A DNA stretch of 64,000 nucleotides. Origin: Psychromonas sp. SP041. GTDB taxonomy: Bacteria > Pseudomonadota > Gammaproteobacteria > Enterobacterales > Psychromonadaceae. This document shows, one piece after another, positions 36,990-45,492 of the stretch. Both the position numbers and the translations under genes were made by a program. The stretch spans positions 62,001 through 126,000 of the forward strand of contig NZ_CBRF02000003.1 of the NCBI RefSeq assembly GCF_000470315.2. Direction: 5' to 3'. Position 1 is the stretch's first letter, and the number at the start of each line of letters is the position of its first letter. Below the pieces are notes generated by a model, which saw only the letters and a program-made list of their open reading frames with translations, did no database searches and was not told where the DNA came from.

Positions 36990-37412
36990 ATGGATCTTAA
37001 CTCACTGCAATTTAGCCAGTTACAAAAAGAACACATTCCTTTGGTAAATCAATTTTATAAGCAGGTTTATAAGAAGGGCCTTGCGAATAAAAGCGAGCAA
37101 GTGTTTGTATTGAAAACAACCCAAATACTGTGTGCAGCACGTTTAAAAGAAGTACAAGGTAGTTTGCTATTAACTGGAGTGGCTTGTTTAGAGGAACATC
37201 GTAAACAAGGCCTAGCAAGCTTGTTGATTACTCATTTATTAACAACACAGCAACAGAATATTTATTGCTTTCCTTATCCACATCTACAAGTATTTTATGA
37301 AAAACTTGGTTTTACACTTTACGAGCCTGAGCAGTTACCCGAAAGATTAGGTAGTCAATATCAAAATTATAATAGTCGTAAACATTTGTTATGCATGGTT
37401 CATAAGCATTAG
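36990..37412 (+). CDS. GNAT-family acetyltransferase
   Basis: It is a 140-residue protein with the acetyl-CoA binding stretch LEEHRKQGLASLLITHLL near residues 67-84 and the late motif FYEKLGFTLY near 107-116, both typical of GNAT enzymes. The substrate is unknown. It is transcribed divergently from murB with a 120-nt gap and is convergent with msrB. Confidence 0.75.
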   Translation: MDLNSLQFSQLQKEHIPLVNQFYKQVYKKGLANKSEQVFVLKTTQILCAARLKEVQGSLLLTGVACLEEHRKQGLASLLITHLLTTQQQNIYCFPYPHLQVFYEKLGFTLYEPEQLPERLGSQYQNYNSRKHLLCMVHKH

Positions 37413-37440
37413 TATTCAAACCTATGTTGGATACTAATGC
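37406..37440. terminator. Hairpin at the end of the acetyltransferase gene
   Basis: GCATTAGTAT (37406-37415) pairs perfectly with ATACTAATGC (37431-37440). The left arm overlaps the stop codon. No U-run follows on the plus strand, so terminator function is uncertain. Confidence 0.4.
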
Positions 37441-37499
37441 GCTACACAATACTTCAATTCACTAAAATAAGTTAAAAACGATTTGAATAGGCTTAGCAA

Positions 37500-37943
37500 T
37501 TATTCAAATAAACTTAATAAGTCTGCATAACCTTGTTCTGCCATTTTATCTTTTTCAATAAAACGTAATGAAGCAGAGTTGATACAATAACGTAAGCCTG
37601 TCGGTGCTGGCCCGTCATCAAATACATGTCCGAGATGAGAATCTGCGCCTATGCTTCTTACTTCAGTGCGTTGTGAAAATAGCTTAGTATCTATTTTTTC
37701 CGTCAGCTCTGCTTGTGCAATAGGCTGCGTAAAACTTGGCCAACCACAATGCGCATCAAACTTATCTAACGAACTGAATAATGGCTCACCTGACACAATA
37801 TCAACATAAATACCTGGTGTAGTGTTGTCCCAATATAAATTATTAAAAGGAGGCTCTGTTCCCTCTTCTTGCGTCACTTGATATTGAAGATCGTTTAATT
37901 GTTGCTTTAATTCTTCTTGCGATGGTTTTTTAAATTCGCTCAT
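37500..37943 (-). CDS. msrB: Peptide-methionine (R)-S-oxide reductase
   Basis: It repairs the R form of methionine sulfoxide in proteins. The family signatures are [18 protein letters not shown] near residues 54-71 and [11 protein letters not shown] near 118-128, with Cys120 as catalytic residue. The length of 147 residues is typical for a free-standing MsrB. It is a single gene, convergent with the acetyltransferase. Confidence 0.94.
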   Translation of the reverse strand: MSEFKKPSQEELKQQLNDLQYQVTQEEGTEPPFNNLYWDNTTPGIYVDIVSGEPLFSSLDKFDAHCGWPSFTQPIAQAELTEKIDTKLFSQRTEVRSIGADSHLGHVFDDGPAPTGLRYCINSASLRFIEKDKMAEQGYADLLSLFE

Positions 37944-38142
37944 TACTTTTCCTCTTTATTTTATGTACTCGATAATACGACTTTATGAGCAGGAATAAAA
38001 CGCCAAAAACACTGCGGTCTTTCTCTCGGTTGTCAGAATAAGCACTTGACGCATAATTTTAAAAACGTAACTATTAATCTATGATTAAAGAATGTTTCAT
38101 TATTAGCAATGTAACTCACTATCAAAAAATTTAGGTAATTCG

Positions 38143-38202
38143 ATGACGCTATTACACTCACTACTGCCAAGTTTACTCCTGACGCATAAAGCGTATGGGT
38201 AA
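38143..38202 (+). CDS. leuL: leu operon leader peptide
   Basis: It is a 19-residue reading frame, MTLLHSLLPSLLLTHKAYG, with seven leucines (three clusters). It lies about 100 nt upstream of leuA and just before a strong terminator hairpin. Such a leucine-rich leader is the sensor of classical ribosome-mediated attenuation: stalling at Leu codons under leucine starvation would favour the antiterminator. I found it by reading the leader, as it is too short for ordinary gene calling. Confidence 0.88.
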   Translation: MTLLHSLLPSLLLTHKAYG

Positions 38203-38235
38203 CGAGTCGCTGAAGAAACCTAGCTGAGACTCCGA

Positions 38236-38261
38236 AACCCGTACATTGTGCGGGTTTTTTT
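38236..38261 (+). terminator. Attenuator terminator of leuA
   Basis: AACCCGTAC (38236-38244) pairs with GTGCGGGTT (38248-38256) around ATT, with one G-T pair, followed by a T-run to 38261. It lies between the leader peptide and leuA, 40 nt before the leuA start. Confidence 0.9.
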
Positions 38262-38300
38262 ATACCTATCAAAAATGAATACCACTAAAAGGAATGCTTT

Positions 38301-39851
38301 ATGTCTGAACAAGTTATTATTTTCGACACCACTTTACGTGACGGTGAACAGGCCTTAAGCGCGAGCCTGACAGTGAAAGAAAAACTTAAGATTGCCTTTG
38401 CACTAGAACGTTTAGGCGTCGATATTATGGAAGTCGGTTTTCCTATTTCATCTCCTGGTGACTTTGAATCAGTGCAAACTATTGCACGCGAAATCAAAAA
38501 CAGCCGTGTATGTGCTTTATCTCGTGCATTACCAAAAGATATTGATGCTGCCGCTGAAGCGTTAAAAGTCGCAGATGCTTTTCGCATTCATACCTTCATT
38601 TCCACATCAACCATCCATGTAGAAAGTAAATTAAAACGTACTTTTGATGATGTACTAGAAATGGCCGTAAATGCAGTTAAGTATGCTCGTAACTTTACTG
38701 ATGATGTTGAATTCTCTTGTGAAGATGCAGGCCGTACACCCATTGACAATTTATGTAGAATGGTTGAGCAAGCGATTAAAGCAGGTGCGAGTACCATTAA
38801 TATCCCAGATACTGTTGGTTACACTTACCCAAGTGAATTTGGCGGTATTATTAAAACGTTATTTGACCGAGTCCCTAATATTGACCAAGCAGTAATCTCA
38901 GTTCATTGTCATGATGATTTGGGCATGTCGGTTGCAAACTCGATCACCGCAGTTGAAAATGGTGCACGCCAAATTGAATGTACAATGAATGGTATTGGAG
39001 AACGCGCAGGTAACTGCTCGCTTGAAGAAGTGGCGATGATCTTACATACACGCCAAGCTAAAATGGGTTATAAAACGAATATTAATCCCATTGAAATAGC
39101 CCGTACGAGTCAATTAGTTAGTCAAATTTGTAATATGCCGATTCAGTCCAATAAAGCAATTGTGGGCGCCAATGCCTTTTCTCATTCATCGGGTATTCAT
39201 CAAGATGGTGTATTAAAAGCGCAAAATACTTACGAAATCATCACACCAGAAAGTGTTGGTATTTTAACGAATAAATTAAACTTAACGTCTCGATCTGGCC
39301 GTCATGTTATTCAACATCGCATGCAAGAATTAGGTTACCGCGATACGGATTATGATTTAGAAGCTTTATACACAAGCTTCTTAGCGTTAGCTGACAAAAA
39401 AGGCCAAGTATTTGATTACGACTTAGAAGCGTTAATGTTTTTTAATCAAATTGAAAATCAGCCTGAATATTACAAACTATCCAGCATCAACGTACAATCA
39501 GGTACCAGCGTGGTAGCAACGGCCACGGTTGTGATGGAAATAGGTAAAGATAAACGTGTAGTAGAGGCAGCAACAGGTAACGGCCCTATCGATGCAACTT
39601 ATCAATGTTTAATGCGTATTTCAGGGTTAGATATCGATATGAGCTCTTATAAAATCACCAGTAAAGGTGAAGGTAAAGATGCACTTGGACAAGTGGATAT
39701 TGTTGCGTCTTATAATGGACAAAAGTTTCATGGTATTGGTTTATCAACCGATATTATCGAATCATCAGCAAAAGCATTAGTCCATGTAATGAATCATATT
39801 CATCTTGCTAAAGCCGTTGAAGTTAAAAAGAAAAACCTAACTCAAGTTTAA
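38301..39851 (+). CDS. leuA: 2-isopropylmalate synthase
   Basis: It condenses acetyl-CoA with 2-oxoisovalerate, the first committed step of leucine synthesis. The N-terminal TIM barrel has [11 protein letters not shown] near residues 8-18, [16 protein letters not shown] near 199 with the metal-binding histidines, and [14 protein letters not shown] near 230. The C-terminal allosteric domain (about 390-516) gives leucine feedback. The length of 516 residues matches the E. coli type. AAGGAA precedes the ATG. leuB, leuC and leuD do not follow. A terminator ends the unit after leuA, so the pathway is split in this genome. Confidence 0.95.
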   Translation: MSEQVIIFDTTLRDGEQALSASLTVKEKLKIAFALERLGVDIMEVGFPISSPGDFESVQTIAREIKNSRVCALSRALPKDIDAAAEALKVADAFRIHTFISTSTIHVESKLKRTFDDVLEMAVNAVKYARNFTDDVEFSCEDAGRTPIDNLCRMVEQAIKAGASTINIPDTVGYTYPSEFGGIIKTLFDRVPNIDQAVISVHCHDDLGMSVANSITAVENGARQIECTMNGIGERAGNCSLEEVAMILHTRQAKMGYKTNINPIEIARTSQLVSQICNMPIQSNKAIVGANAFSHSSGIHQDGVLKAQNTYEIITPESVGILTNKLNLTSRSGRHVIQHRMQELGYRDTDYDLEALYTSFLALADKKGQVFDYDLEALMFFNQIENQPEYYKLSSINVQSGTSVVATATVVMEIGKDKRVVEAATGNGPIDATYQCLMRISGLDIDMSSYKITSKGEGKDALGQVDIVASYNGQKFHGIGLSTDIIESSAKALVHVMNHIHLAKAVEVKKKNLTQV

Positions 39852-39937
39852 ACGAAATAGCACTCTCTATTTTAGAGTCATAACTTAAGAATAAATAATT
39901 TAAGAATAAACAGCTTAATGATAAATAGCTTAATAAC

Positions 39938-39968
39938 AAGGCAACCCAGTGTTGCCTTTGGTCTTTTT
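39938..39968 (+). terminator. Terminator after leuA
   Basis: AAGGCAAC (39938-39945) and GTTGCCTT (39951-39958) form an 8-bp stem with a CCAGT loop, followed by a TCTTTTTT tract. It isolates leuA from the next gene. Just upstream are imperfect tandem repeats of about 15 nt (TTAAGAATAAA and variants, 39884-39935). Confidence 0.85.
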
Positions 39969-39980
39969 TGAGGATTAAAA

Positions 39981-40610
39981 ATGAAAATAGTGGTTATCCC
40001 CGTCACCCCTTATCAACAAAACTGCAGTTTAGTAATTTGTGAAGCAACAAAAAAAGCAGCGATCGTCGATCCGGGTGGGGAAGTAGAACGCATTTTAAGC
40101 GCGGTTAAAAACCATAATGTAACCGTCGATAAAATCATATTAACTCATGGCCATTTAGATCATGTTGGTGGCACTGAAGCATTAGCAGAAACATTAAATA
40201 TTCCGATTATTGGCCCAGAAAAAGAAGATGCGTTTTGGTTAAATGAATTAGAGCAACAAAGCAAAATGTTTGGTTTTCCTAAGGCAACGAGCTTTTTACC
40301 GACGCAATGGTTAGAAGAAGGAGATCACGTTGAAGTGGGTAATATAAAACTCAGCGTATTGCATATTCCAGGTCATACACCAGGCCACATCACGCTTTTT
40401 GATGCAGTGAGTAAGCAGATTATTGTTGGTGACATCTTATTTAATGGTGCTGTTGGTCGTTCTGATTTTCCACGCGGTAATCATCAACAACTCATATCAG
40501 GTATTAAACAGAAGTTATTAACATTGCCTGAAGAAACGGTTGTATTTCCCGGTCACGGTCCAACAACCACCATTGGCAGAGAGAAAATTAGCAATCCTTA
40601 TTTACGTTAG
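39981..40610 (+). CDS. Metallo-beta-lactamase-fold hydrolase (YcbL / glyoxalase II-like)
   Basis: This is a 209-residue hydrolase with the zinc-binding motif THGHLDHVGG near residues 55-64, HIPGHTPGH near 130 and FPGHGPTT near 190. Its size and sequence resemble YcbL, a single-domain glyoxalase II-like enzyme acting on thioesters such as S-lactoylglutathione. A ribosome site GAGGA lies upstream. It is a single gene. Confidence 0.85.
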   Translation: MKIVVIPVTPYQQNCSLVICEATKKAAIVDPGGEVERILSAVKNHNVTVDKIILTHGHLDHVGGTEALAETLNIPIIGPEKEDAFWLNELEQQSKMFGFPKATSFLPTQWLEEGDHVEVGNIKLSVLHIPGHTPGHITLFDAVSKQIIVGDILFNGAVGRSDFPRGNHQQLISGIKQKLLTLPEETVVFPGHGPTTTIGREKISNPYLR

Positions 40611-40654
40611 TTTTTGAACTCAGTTCTTAACAGTAGCGAGACACATTGATGTTT

Positions 40655-40815
40655 ATACCAATGGAATTAAATAAGTGATCAGAAATTGCGCAGGAAAAAT
40701 TAACACGAATAAGGCGTGAGTTGTAGGAGATAGTTGTTCTCACTTCAAAACCCACAACGCAGTTAGGGGTAATTTTAACCAGCAAGAATGATCACCTTAT
40801 TAATTCTTTTGGTAT
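40655..40815. repeat. MITE-like fold-back element, family 1, copy A (161 bp)
   Basis: It starts ATACCAATGGAATTAA and ends with the inverted TTAATTCTTTTGGTAT. The two halves are imperfectly complementary over about 75 nt, so the transcript would fold into one long hairpin. A second copy of exactly the same length at 60475-60635 differs at only four positions. There is no open frame inside. Confidence 0.85.
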
Positions 40816-40873
40816 TATAGTTAAAGTGACTCGCTATTGATTTGATGACAACTTATTACGCTAAGCTCAAACT

Positions 40874-42082
40874 CTACAGGGGAAGGACATTACCATTCAC
40901 TGTTAACTCGCCTCTGTCTAAACTCGATTCTAAAACAAGCGCTTCATCTTGCTCTTTCAGTACCCCTGTTAGAATACCCACTTGTAATAGTCCGCTAACA
41001 TCTGTTTGCTCTGATAGCTTTTTCGGTAAGCTTAAATTTAATTCACCATTAGTGTAATCAATCAAAACTAATGGGTTACTCAGTACTTCATCACTAGCAA
41101 CACCAGCCTGAATGTTCATTTTCAATTGGCTATTCACCTCACCCCAAGGGGTTTCAGAATAGAATGTTTTTAAATCAACAATCGCACCTAAACTCACTAA
41201 GTGACCCAATGCTTTACGCATTAGTGTTGTATCTTCAAGATTTGATTTAAGTTTAGTTAAAGCGACTAAATTAAGCTCTGATAATACAAGATCAATATGA
41301 TTATTAGAAAAGGTATCAGTACCATTTTGAAACTCTTCTATTTTCCAATTAGTATCCGTATTCACGGTTAATTTGTCTGCGCTTATTTCACTTGTTCCTT
41401 GTAGCGAAATAGCGCTCATAGACAAGCGATGTAATGCTTTGATAAACGCTAATTGGCTAACTTTAAAATCATATTGGTAATCAACTAACTCACTATTATT
41501 TACTTGAGTAAAAGAAGCTTGTAACGATAGGTCCTTAACTGAAAATGTTTCATCGTAAATATTTCCATCCATCCCAGCCCAATCAATATCAAACGCCCCT
41601 TGTTTTTCATCAACGTTATATTCATACGCTAAGTTCAATGGCGCAGTATTAAAACGTTCGGCTTTACTAATAAACTCACCTTTCGCTAAAGCAATTTTTC
41701 CGCTCATATTACCTAACAAGTTAATTTCTTCTTGTGAGATCAACCAATCTTTAGTTTGAAAGAACGTCACTACCTTTTTCTCTAATACAGGGTCGACAAG
41801 ATTGATGTGATTAACCAATAAAGCTTTATAAGGATAATGACTAATATCTGAATGAACCAATAGCTGTAATGGTGCTTGCCCTTCCAACTCGATGGATATT
41901 TTCATTTCAGCTTTCGCTGAGAAAAAAGATTTTTGATAACTTAACAATTCCATTGTTAGTAATGAGTTATTAGATTGATTTATTTCTTTTTGTATTTCTG
42001 TTTTGGCCATTTCGCCAACAAAATAAACACCTGAGAATAAAATGCAAAAAACAGCGACGAATACAATTATTAATTTTTTCAT
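40874..42082 (-). CDS. DUF945 / YdgA-family exported protein
   Basis: This is a 402-residue protein with an N-terminal membrane anchor or signal (residues 3-24) and a long beta-rich periplasmic part. The pattern (NHINLVDPVLEK, DWAGMDG, LVALTKLKSNLEDT, WGEVNSQLKMNIQAG) fits the DUF945/YdgA family of gammaproteobacteria, whose biochemical role is not established. It is a single gene between a family-1 repeat and the nhaA remnant. Confidence 0.75.
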   Translation of the reverse strand: MKKLIIVFVAVFCILFSGVYFVGEMAKTEIQKEINQSNNSLLTMELLSYQKSFFSAKAEMKISIELEGQAPLQLLVHSDISHYPYKALLVNHINLVDPVLEKKVVTFFQTKDWLISQEEINLLGNMSGKIALAKGEFISKAERFNTAPLNLAYEYNVDEKQGAFDIDWAGMDGNIYDETFSVKDLSLQASFTQVNNSELVDYQYDFKVSQLAFIKALHRLSMSAISLQGTSEISADKLTVNTDTNWKIEEFQNGTDTFSNNHIDLVLSELNLVALTKLKSNLEDTTLMRKALGHLVSLGAIVDLKTFYSETPWGEVNSQLKMNIQAGVASDEVLSNPLVLIDYTNGELNLSLPKKLSEQTDVSGLLQVGILTGVLKEQDEALVLESSLDRGELTVNGNVLPL

Positions 42083-42245
42083 TATAACCTTACAAGGAAA
42101 ATTGCTTTTTTGATGAGAGCTTAAATCAGACCGATCTAAGTGAGATTTACTTCATTATTTATTGAAAACATTGTAGATTACAACCGTTAGATCACAAACT
42201 TTAGTGGATATGACTGAAATAAATTTAAACTAAATTGGCATTTTA

Positions 42246-42440
42246 ATGAGTTCACACAAATGGCATTGGTTGCATAGTCAGATTATCGGTGGTGTTTTAT
42301 TCGTTATCGCAGCAGTCACTGCAAGACTTTGGGCAAATATCGTTCCTGATCATTACCACCATGTATGGCACAATACTATTTGGCAAGTTTCAACTGGATT
42401 CAGTGATAATATTCATCAAATAAATTTTACTTACCTTTAA
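42246..42440 (+). pseudogene. N-terminal remnant resembling NhaA Na+/H+ antiporter
   Basis: This is a 64-codon open stretch. The part SQIIGGVLFVIAAVTARLWAN followed by HYHHVWHNTIWQVSTGFSD resembles the first helix and following loop of NhaA antiporters. The frame stops where the next helix should begin, and no further NhaA-like sequence follows before the adenosyltransferase gene. I take it as a truncated remnant. A small single-helix membrane protein is the alternative. No good ribosome site is seen. Confidence 0.5.
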
Positions 42441-42519
42441 TTAACGTCATTTATATTTCGTTAATTAAGTCATAAAGCCTACCAACGTAGATTTTATATT
42501 GTTAATGGGGACAAAGAAC

Positions 42520-43128
42520 ATGGCTACAGATAGAAATTCAGAAGAAAAACATTTAAAGAGAATGAAAGCGGTTAAAGAAAAACAAGACCAAAAAATTGCA
42601 GCTGCAACAGAAGTGCGTGGTGTAAGTATCCTTCTTGCTGGCCCAGGAAAAGGCAAAAGTAGTTCTGCATTTGGTATGTTAGCGCGCTCTTTAGGTCATG
42701 GTCATAAAGTAGCTGTTGTACAATTTCTGAAAGGTGCAATGTCAACGGGCGAAGAAAAGTTCTTTAATAGCCATGACAATGTTGATTGGTACACGATGGG
42801 CGATGGGTTTACTTGGGAAACTCAAAATAGACAAAATGACATCGATAGTGCACAAAAAGCATGGGATAAAGCGGCTGAATTAATGGCTGATGAAAAATAT
42901 AATCTGATTATTTTAGATGAAATCACTTATATGTTTAAATATGAGTATCTTCAGATCCAACCCACTTTAGATGCATTAAAAAATCGCCCTAAAAATATGA
43001 ACGTTGTATTAACAGGTCGTGGTCCTAAGCAAGAGTTAATTGATGCAGTAGATACTTACAGCCTTATTCTCGCTGAAAAGCATGCCTTTAAAGACGGCAT
43101 AAAAGCCCAAGCCGGTATTGAATGGTAG
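42520..43128 (+). CDS. cobO: Cob(I)yrinic acid a,c-diamide adenosyltransferase
   Basis: It attaches the adenosyl group to cobalt in cobalamin synthesis or salvage (CobO/BtuR family). The P-loop GPGKGKSSSAFG lies near residue 44, ILDEITYMFKY near 134 and VLTGRGPKQEL near 165. A GGGGA ribosome site precedes the ATG at 42520, giving 202 residues. Upstream TTG and ATG codons in frame are less likely. It is a single gene without other cobalamin genes nearby, so salvage (btuR function) is likely. Confidence 0.92.
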   Translation: MATDRNSEEKHLKRMKAVKEKQDQKIAAATEVRGVSILLAGPGKGKSSSAFGMLARSLGHGHKVAVVQFLKGAMSTGEEKFFNSHDNVDWYTMGDGFTWETQNRQNDIDSAQKAWDKAAELMADEKYNLIILDEITYMFKYEYLQIQPTLDALKNRPKNMNVVLTGRGPKQELIDAVDTYSLILAEKHAFKDGIKAQAGIEW

Positions 43129-43162
43129 ACGTGAAGTAATATAACGAAGAAACTACTCTCGT

Positions 43163-43201
43163 AAAAAAGAGCTTGAAGTGATTAACTTCAAGCTCTTTTT
43201 T
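43163..43201. terminator. Bidirectional terminator between cobO and prlC
   Basis: A perfect 17-bp stem is formed by 43163-43179 and 43185-43201 (core GAGCTTGAAGT/ACTTCAAGCTC) around GATTA. A- and T-runs at the base serve both converging genes. Confidence 0.92.
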
Positions 43202-43237
43202 ATTTATATAAAATTACCTACATAAAGTATTTTAACG

Positions 43238-45298
43238 TTATTTAATACCTGAGTGACGTAATAACGCATCGATTGATGGTTCACGTCCCATAAAGGCTTT
43301 AAATAATGTCATTGGCGCTTCACTACCCCCTTTTTCAAGGATATTAGTTAAGAATGAGCGTCCTGTTTCCGCATTGAAAATACCCGTTTCTTCAAAACGA
43401 GAAAAAGCATCTGCCGATAACACTTCAGCCCATTTATAACTGTAATAACCGGCGGCATAACCACCAGCAAAAATATGGCTAAAGCTATGCTGAAAACGAT
43501 TAAATTCAGGGGCTTCTATCACTGCAACTTTAGCGCGTACTTCAGCGAGTACACGTTGTACTTGACCTTCTTCACCGACCTTGTAGTCATGATGTAAAAT
43601 GAAATCAAACAGTGAAAACTCAAGTTGACGCATCATTTGTAACGCACTGTTATAGTTTTTAGCTTCTAGCATTTTTTTCAGTAAATCAGCGGGTAATATA
43701 TCGCCAGTATCAACATGTCCAGAAATCAACGCTAATGCTTCAGGTTCCCAGCACCAGTTCTCTAAGAACTGACTTGGTAATTCCACTGCATCCCAAGGTA
43801 CACCACTAATACCAGACACACCTGACGATTCAACTTTAGTTAACATGTGGTGAATACCATGACCGAACTCATGGAATAACGTGACCACTTCATTATGTGT
43901 AAATAACGCTTCTTGATCACCAACCGGTTTATTGAAGTTACACGTTAAATAAGCAACAGGTAATTGTAAGCTTCCATCCACTTGACGACGGCGTGTTCGG
44001 CAATCTTGCATCCAAGCACCACCGCGTTTGTGGGCACGTGCATATAAGTCTAAGTAGAAGCTACCAATGTGTTCTTTTTGGCGATTATAGATTTTAAAGA
44101 AACGCGCATCTTTATGCCAAGTATCAACATCTTTAGACTCTTTGATATTTAAATCAAATAGACGGTGTACAACATCAAATAAACCCGACACGACTTTGCT
44201 TTCAGGGAAGTAAGGACGTAATTGTTCATCTGAAATATTGTAACGTTGCTGTTTTAATAATTCTGCATAGTAACTTAAGTCCCATGACTGTAAATCATCA
44301 ATGCCATCTTTTTCTTTTGCAAAGGCAAGCACTTGGTCACGCTCTTGTCTCGCTTGCAGTATTGACTTATCGGCTAGTTCACTTAAAAACTCGATCACTT
44401 GAGATGGTTTTTCAGCCATTTTGGTAGCCAAACTATATTCACCAAAGTCATTAAAGTCTAATAGTTGAGCAAGTTCATGGCGTAGCGCTAATATCTGTTC
44501 AATATTGTCACTATTATCAAATTCATTAGCATTAGGACCTTGGTCAGACGCACGTGTTGCGAACGCGGTATACACTTCTTTACGCAATTCACGATTTTCT
44601 GCATATGACATAACGGCTAAATAGCTTGGAAAGTCTAATGTGAATAAATACCCTTCTAATTCTTTTTCTTCTGCGGCTTGTTTTGCTGCTGCTATCGCCG
44701 TTTTTGGTAAACCAGCTAATGTATCTAGATCAGACACTAACTTGCTCCAAGCAATCGTTGCATCCATTACATTGTTGCTAAAAGAAGATTGTAGTTGTGA
44801 AAGTTGTTGTTTAATTTCACCGTAACGCTGCTTTTTATCGTCACTTAATGCAATACCCGCTAACTTAAAGTCACGTAATGCATTCTCAATTACTTTTTGT
44901 TGCTCGCCTTTTAGCTCAGCAAATTCTGTGCTGTTAGCAATACTTAAATACGCTTCGTATAAACCTTGATGTTGTCCTACGAAGGTGCCATATTCTGAAA
45001 ATAAACCAATACAAGCATCATGTGCAGCACGTAATTCATCATTACTCACTACTGCATTCATGTGTGAGATTGGAGACCATAATTTACCTAAATGATCATC
45101 TGCTTGGTCTAATACTGCGACAAAATTGTCCCACGTATAATTATCTAGTTCAGCTAACTTTTGTTCTATTAGCGCTTTATTATCTGCAATCGTTTGTTTA
45201 ACGCTTGGCTCTATTTCATTAATATTGAGGTCACTAAAAAAAGGAAGGCCATCGGTTTTTGTTAAGCTTGAGTCTGTTGTCATAGTCATAGCATTCAT
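43238..45298 (-). CDS. prlC: Oligopeptidase A (M3 metallopeptidase)
   Basis: It degrades cytoplasmic oligopeptides such as cleaved signal peptides. It has the zinc motif HEFGH at residues 476-480 followed by GIHH, with the downstream glutamate expected in WCWEPEAL. The length of 686 residues matches E. coli PrlC (about 680). The first 15 residues contain three methionines, so the exact start is uncertain by a few codons. It is a single gene. Confidence 0.93.
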   Translation of the reverse strand: MNAMTMTTDSSLTKTDGLPFFSDLNINEIEPSVKQTIADNKALIEQKLAELDNYTWDNFVAVLDQADDHLGKLWSPISHMNAVVSNDELRAAHDACIGLFSEYGTFVGQHQGLYEAYLSIANSTEFAELKGEQQKVIENALRDFKLAGIALSDDKKQRYGEIKQQLSQLQSSFSNNVMDATIAWSKLVSDLDTLAGLPKTAIAAAKQAAEEKELEGYLFTLDFPSYLAVMSYAENRELRKEVYTAFATRASDQGPNANEFDNSDNIEQILALRHELAQLLDFNDFGEYSLATKMAEKPSQVIEFLSELADKSILQARQERDQVLAFAKEKDGIDDLQSWDLSYYAELLKQQRYNISDEQLRPYFPESKVVSGLFDVVHRLFDLNIKESKDVDTWHKDARFFKIYNRQKEHIGSFYLDLYARAHKRGGAWMQDCRTRRRQVDGSLQLPVAYLTCNFNKPVGDQEALFTHNEVVTLFHEFGHGIHHMLTKVESSGVSGISGVPWDAVELPSQFLENWCWEPEALALISGHVDTGDILPADLLKKMLEAKNYNSALQMMRQLEFSLFDFILHHDYKVGEEGQVQRVLAEVRAKVAVIEAPEFNRFQHSFSHIFAGGYAAGYYSYKWAEVLSADAFSRFEETGIFNAETGRSFLTNILEKGGSEAPMTLFKAFMGREPSIDALLRHSGIK

Positions 45299-45492
45299 CT
45301 TATCTGAGAAGGAACTAATAATATGCGGCTAGAAATGCTAAAATTCAAGGTGTTGGGTTAATACTAATCCATATATATTTACTTCTAGATAGTCGAGTTA
45401 GTCATAAAGTCTGCCAACTAACTGACAATCAGCTGAAAAATGTGTAAAACAATAACTATTTCTATATATAATTAGGTAATGGATTCACATCA

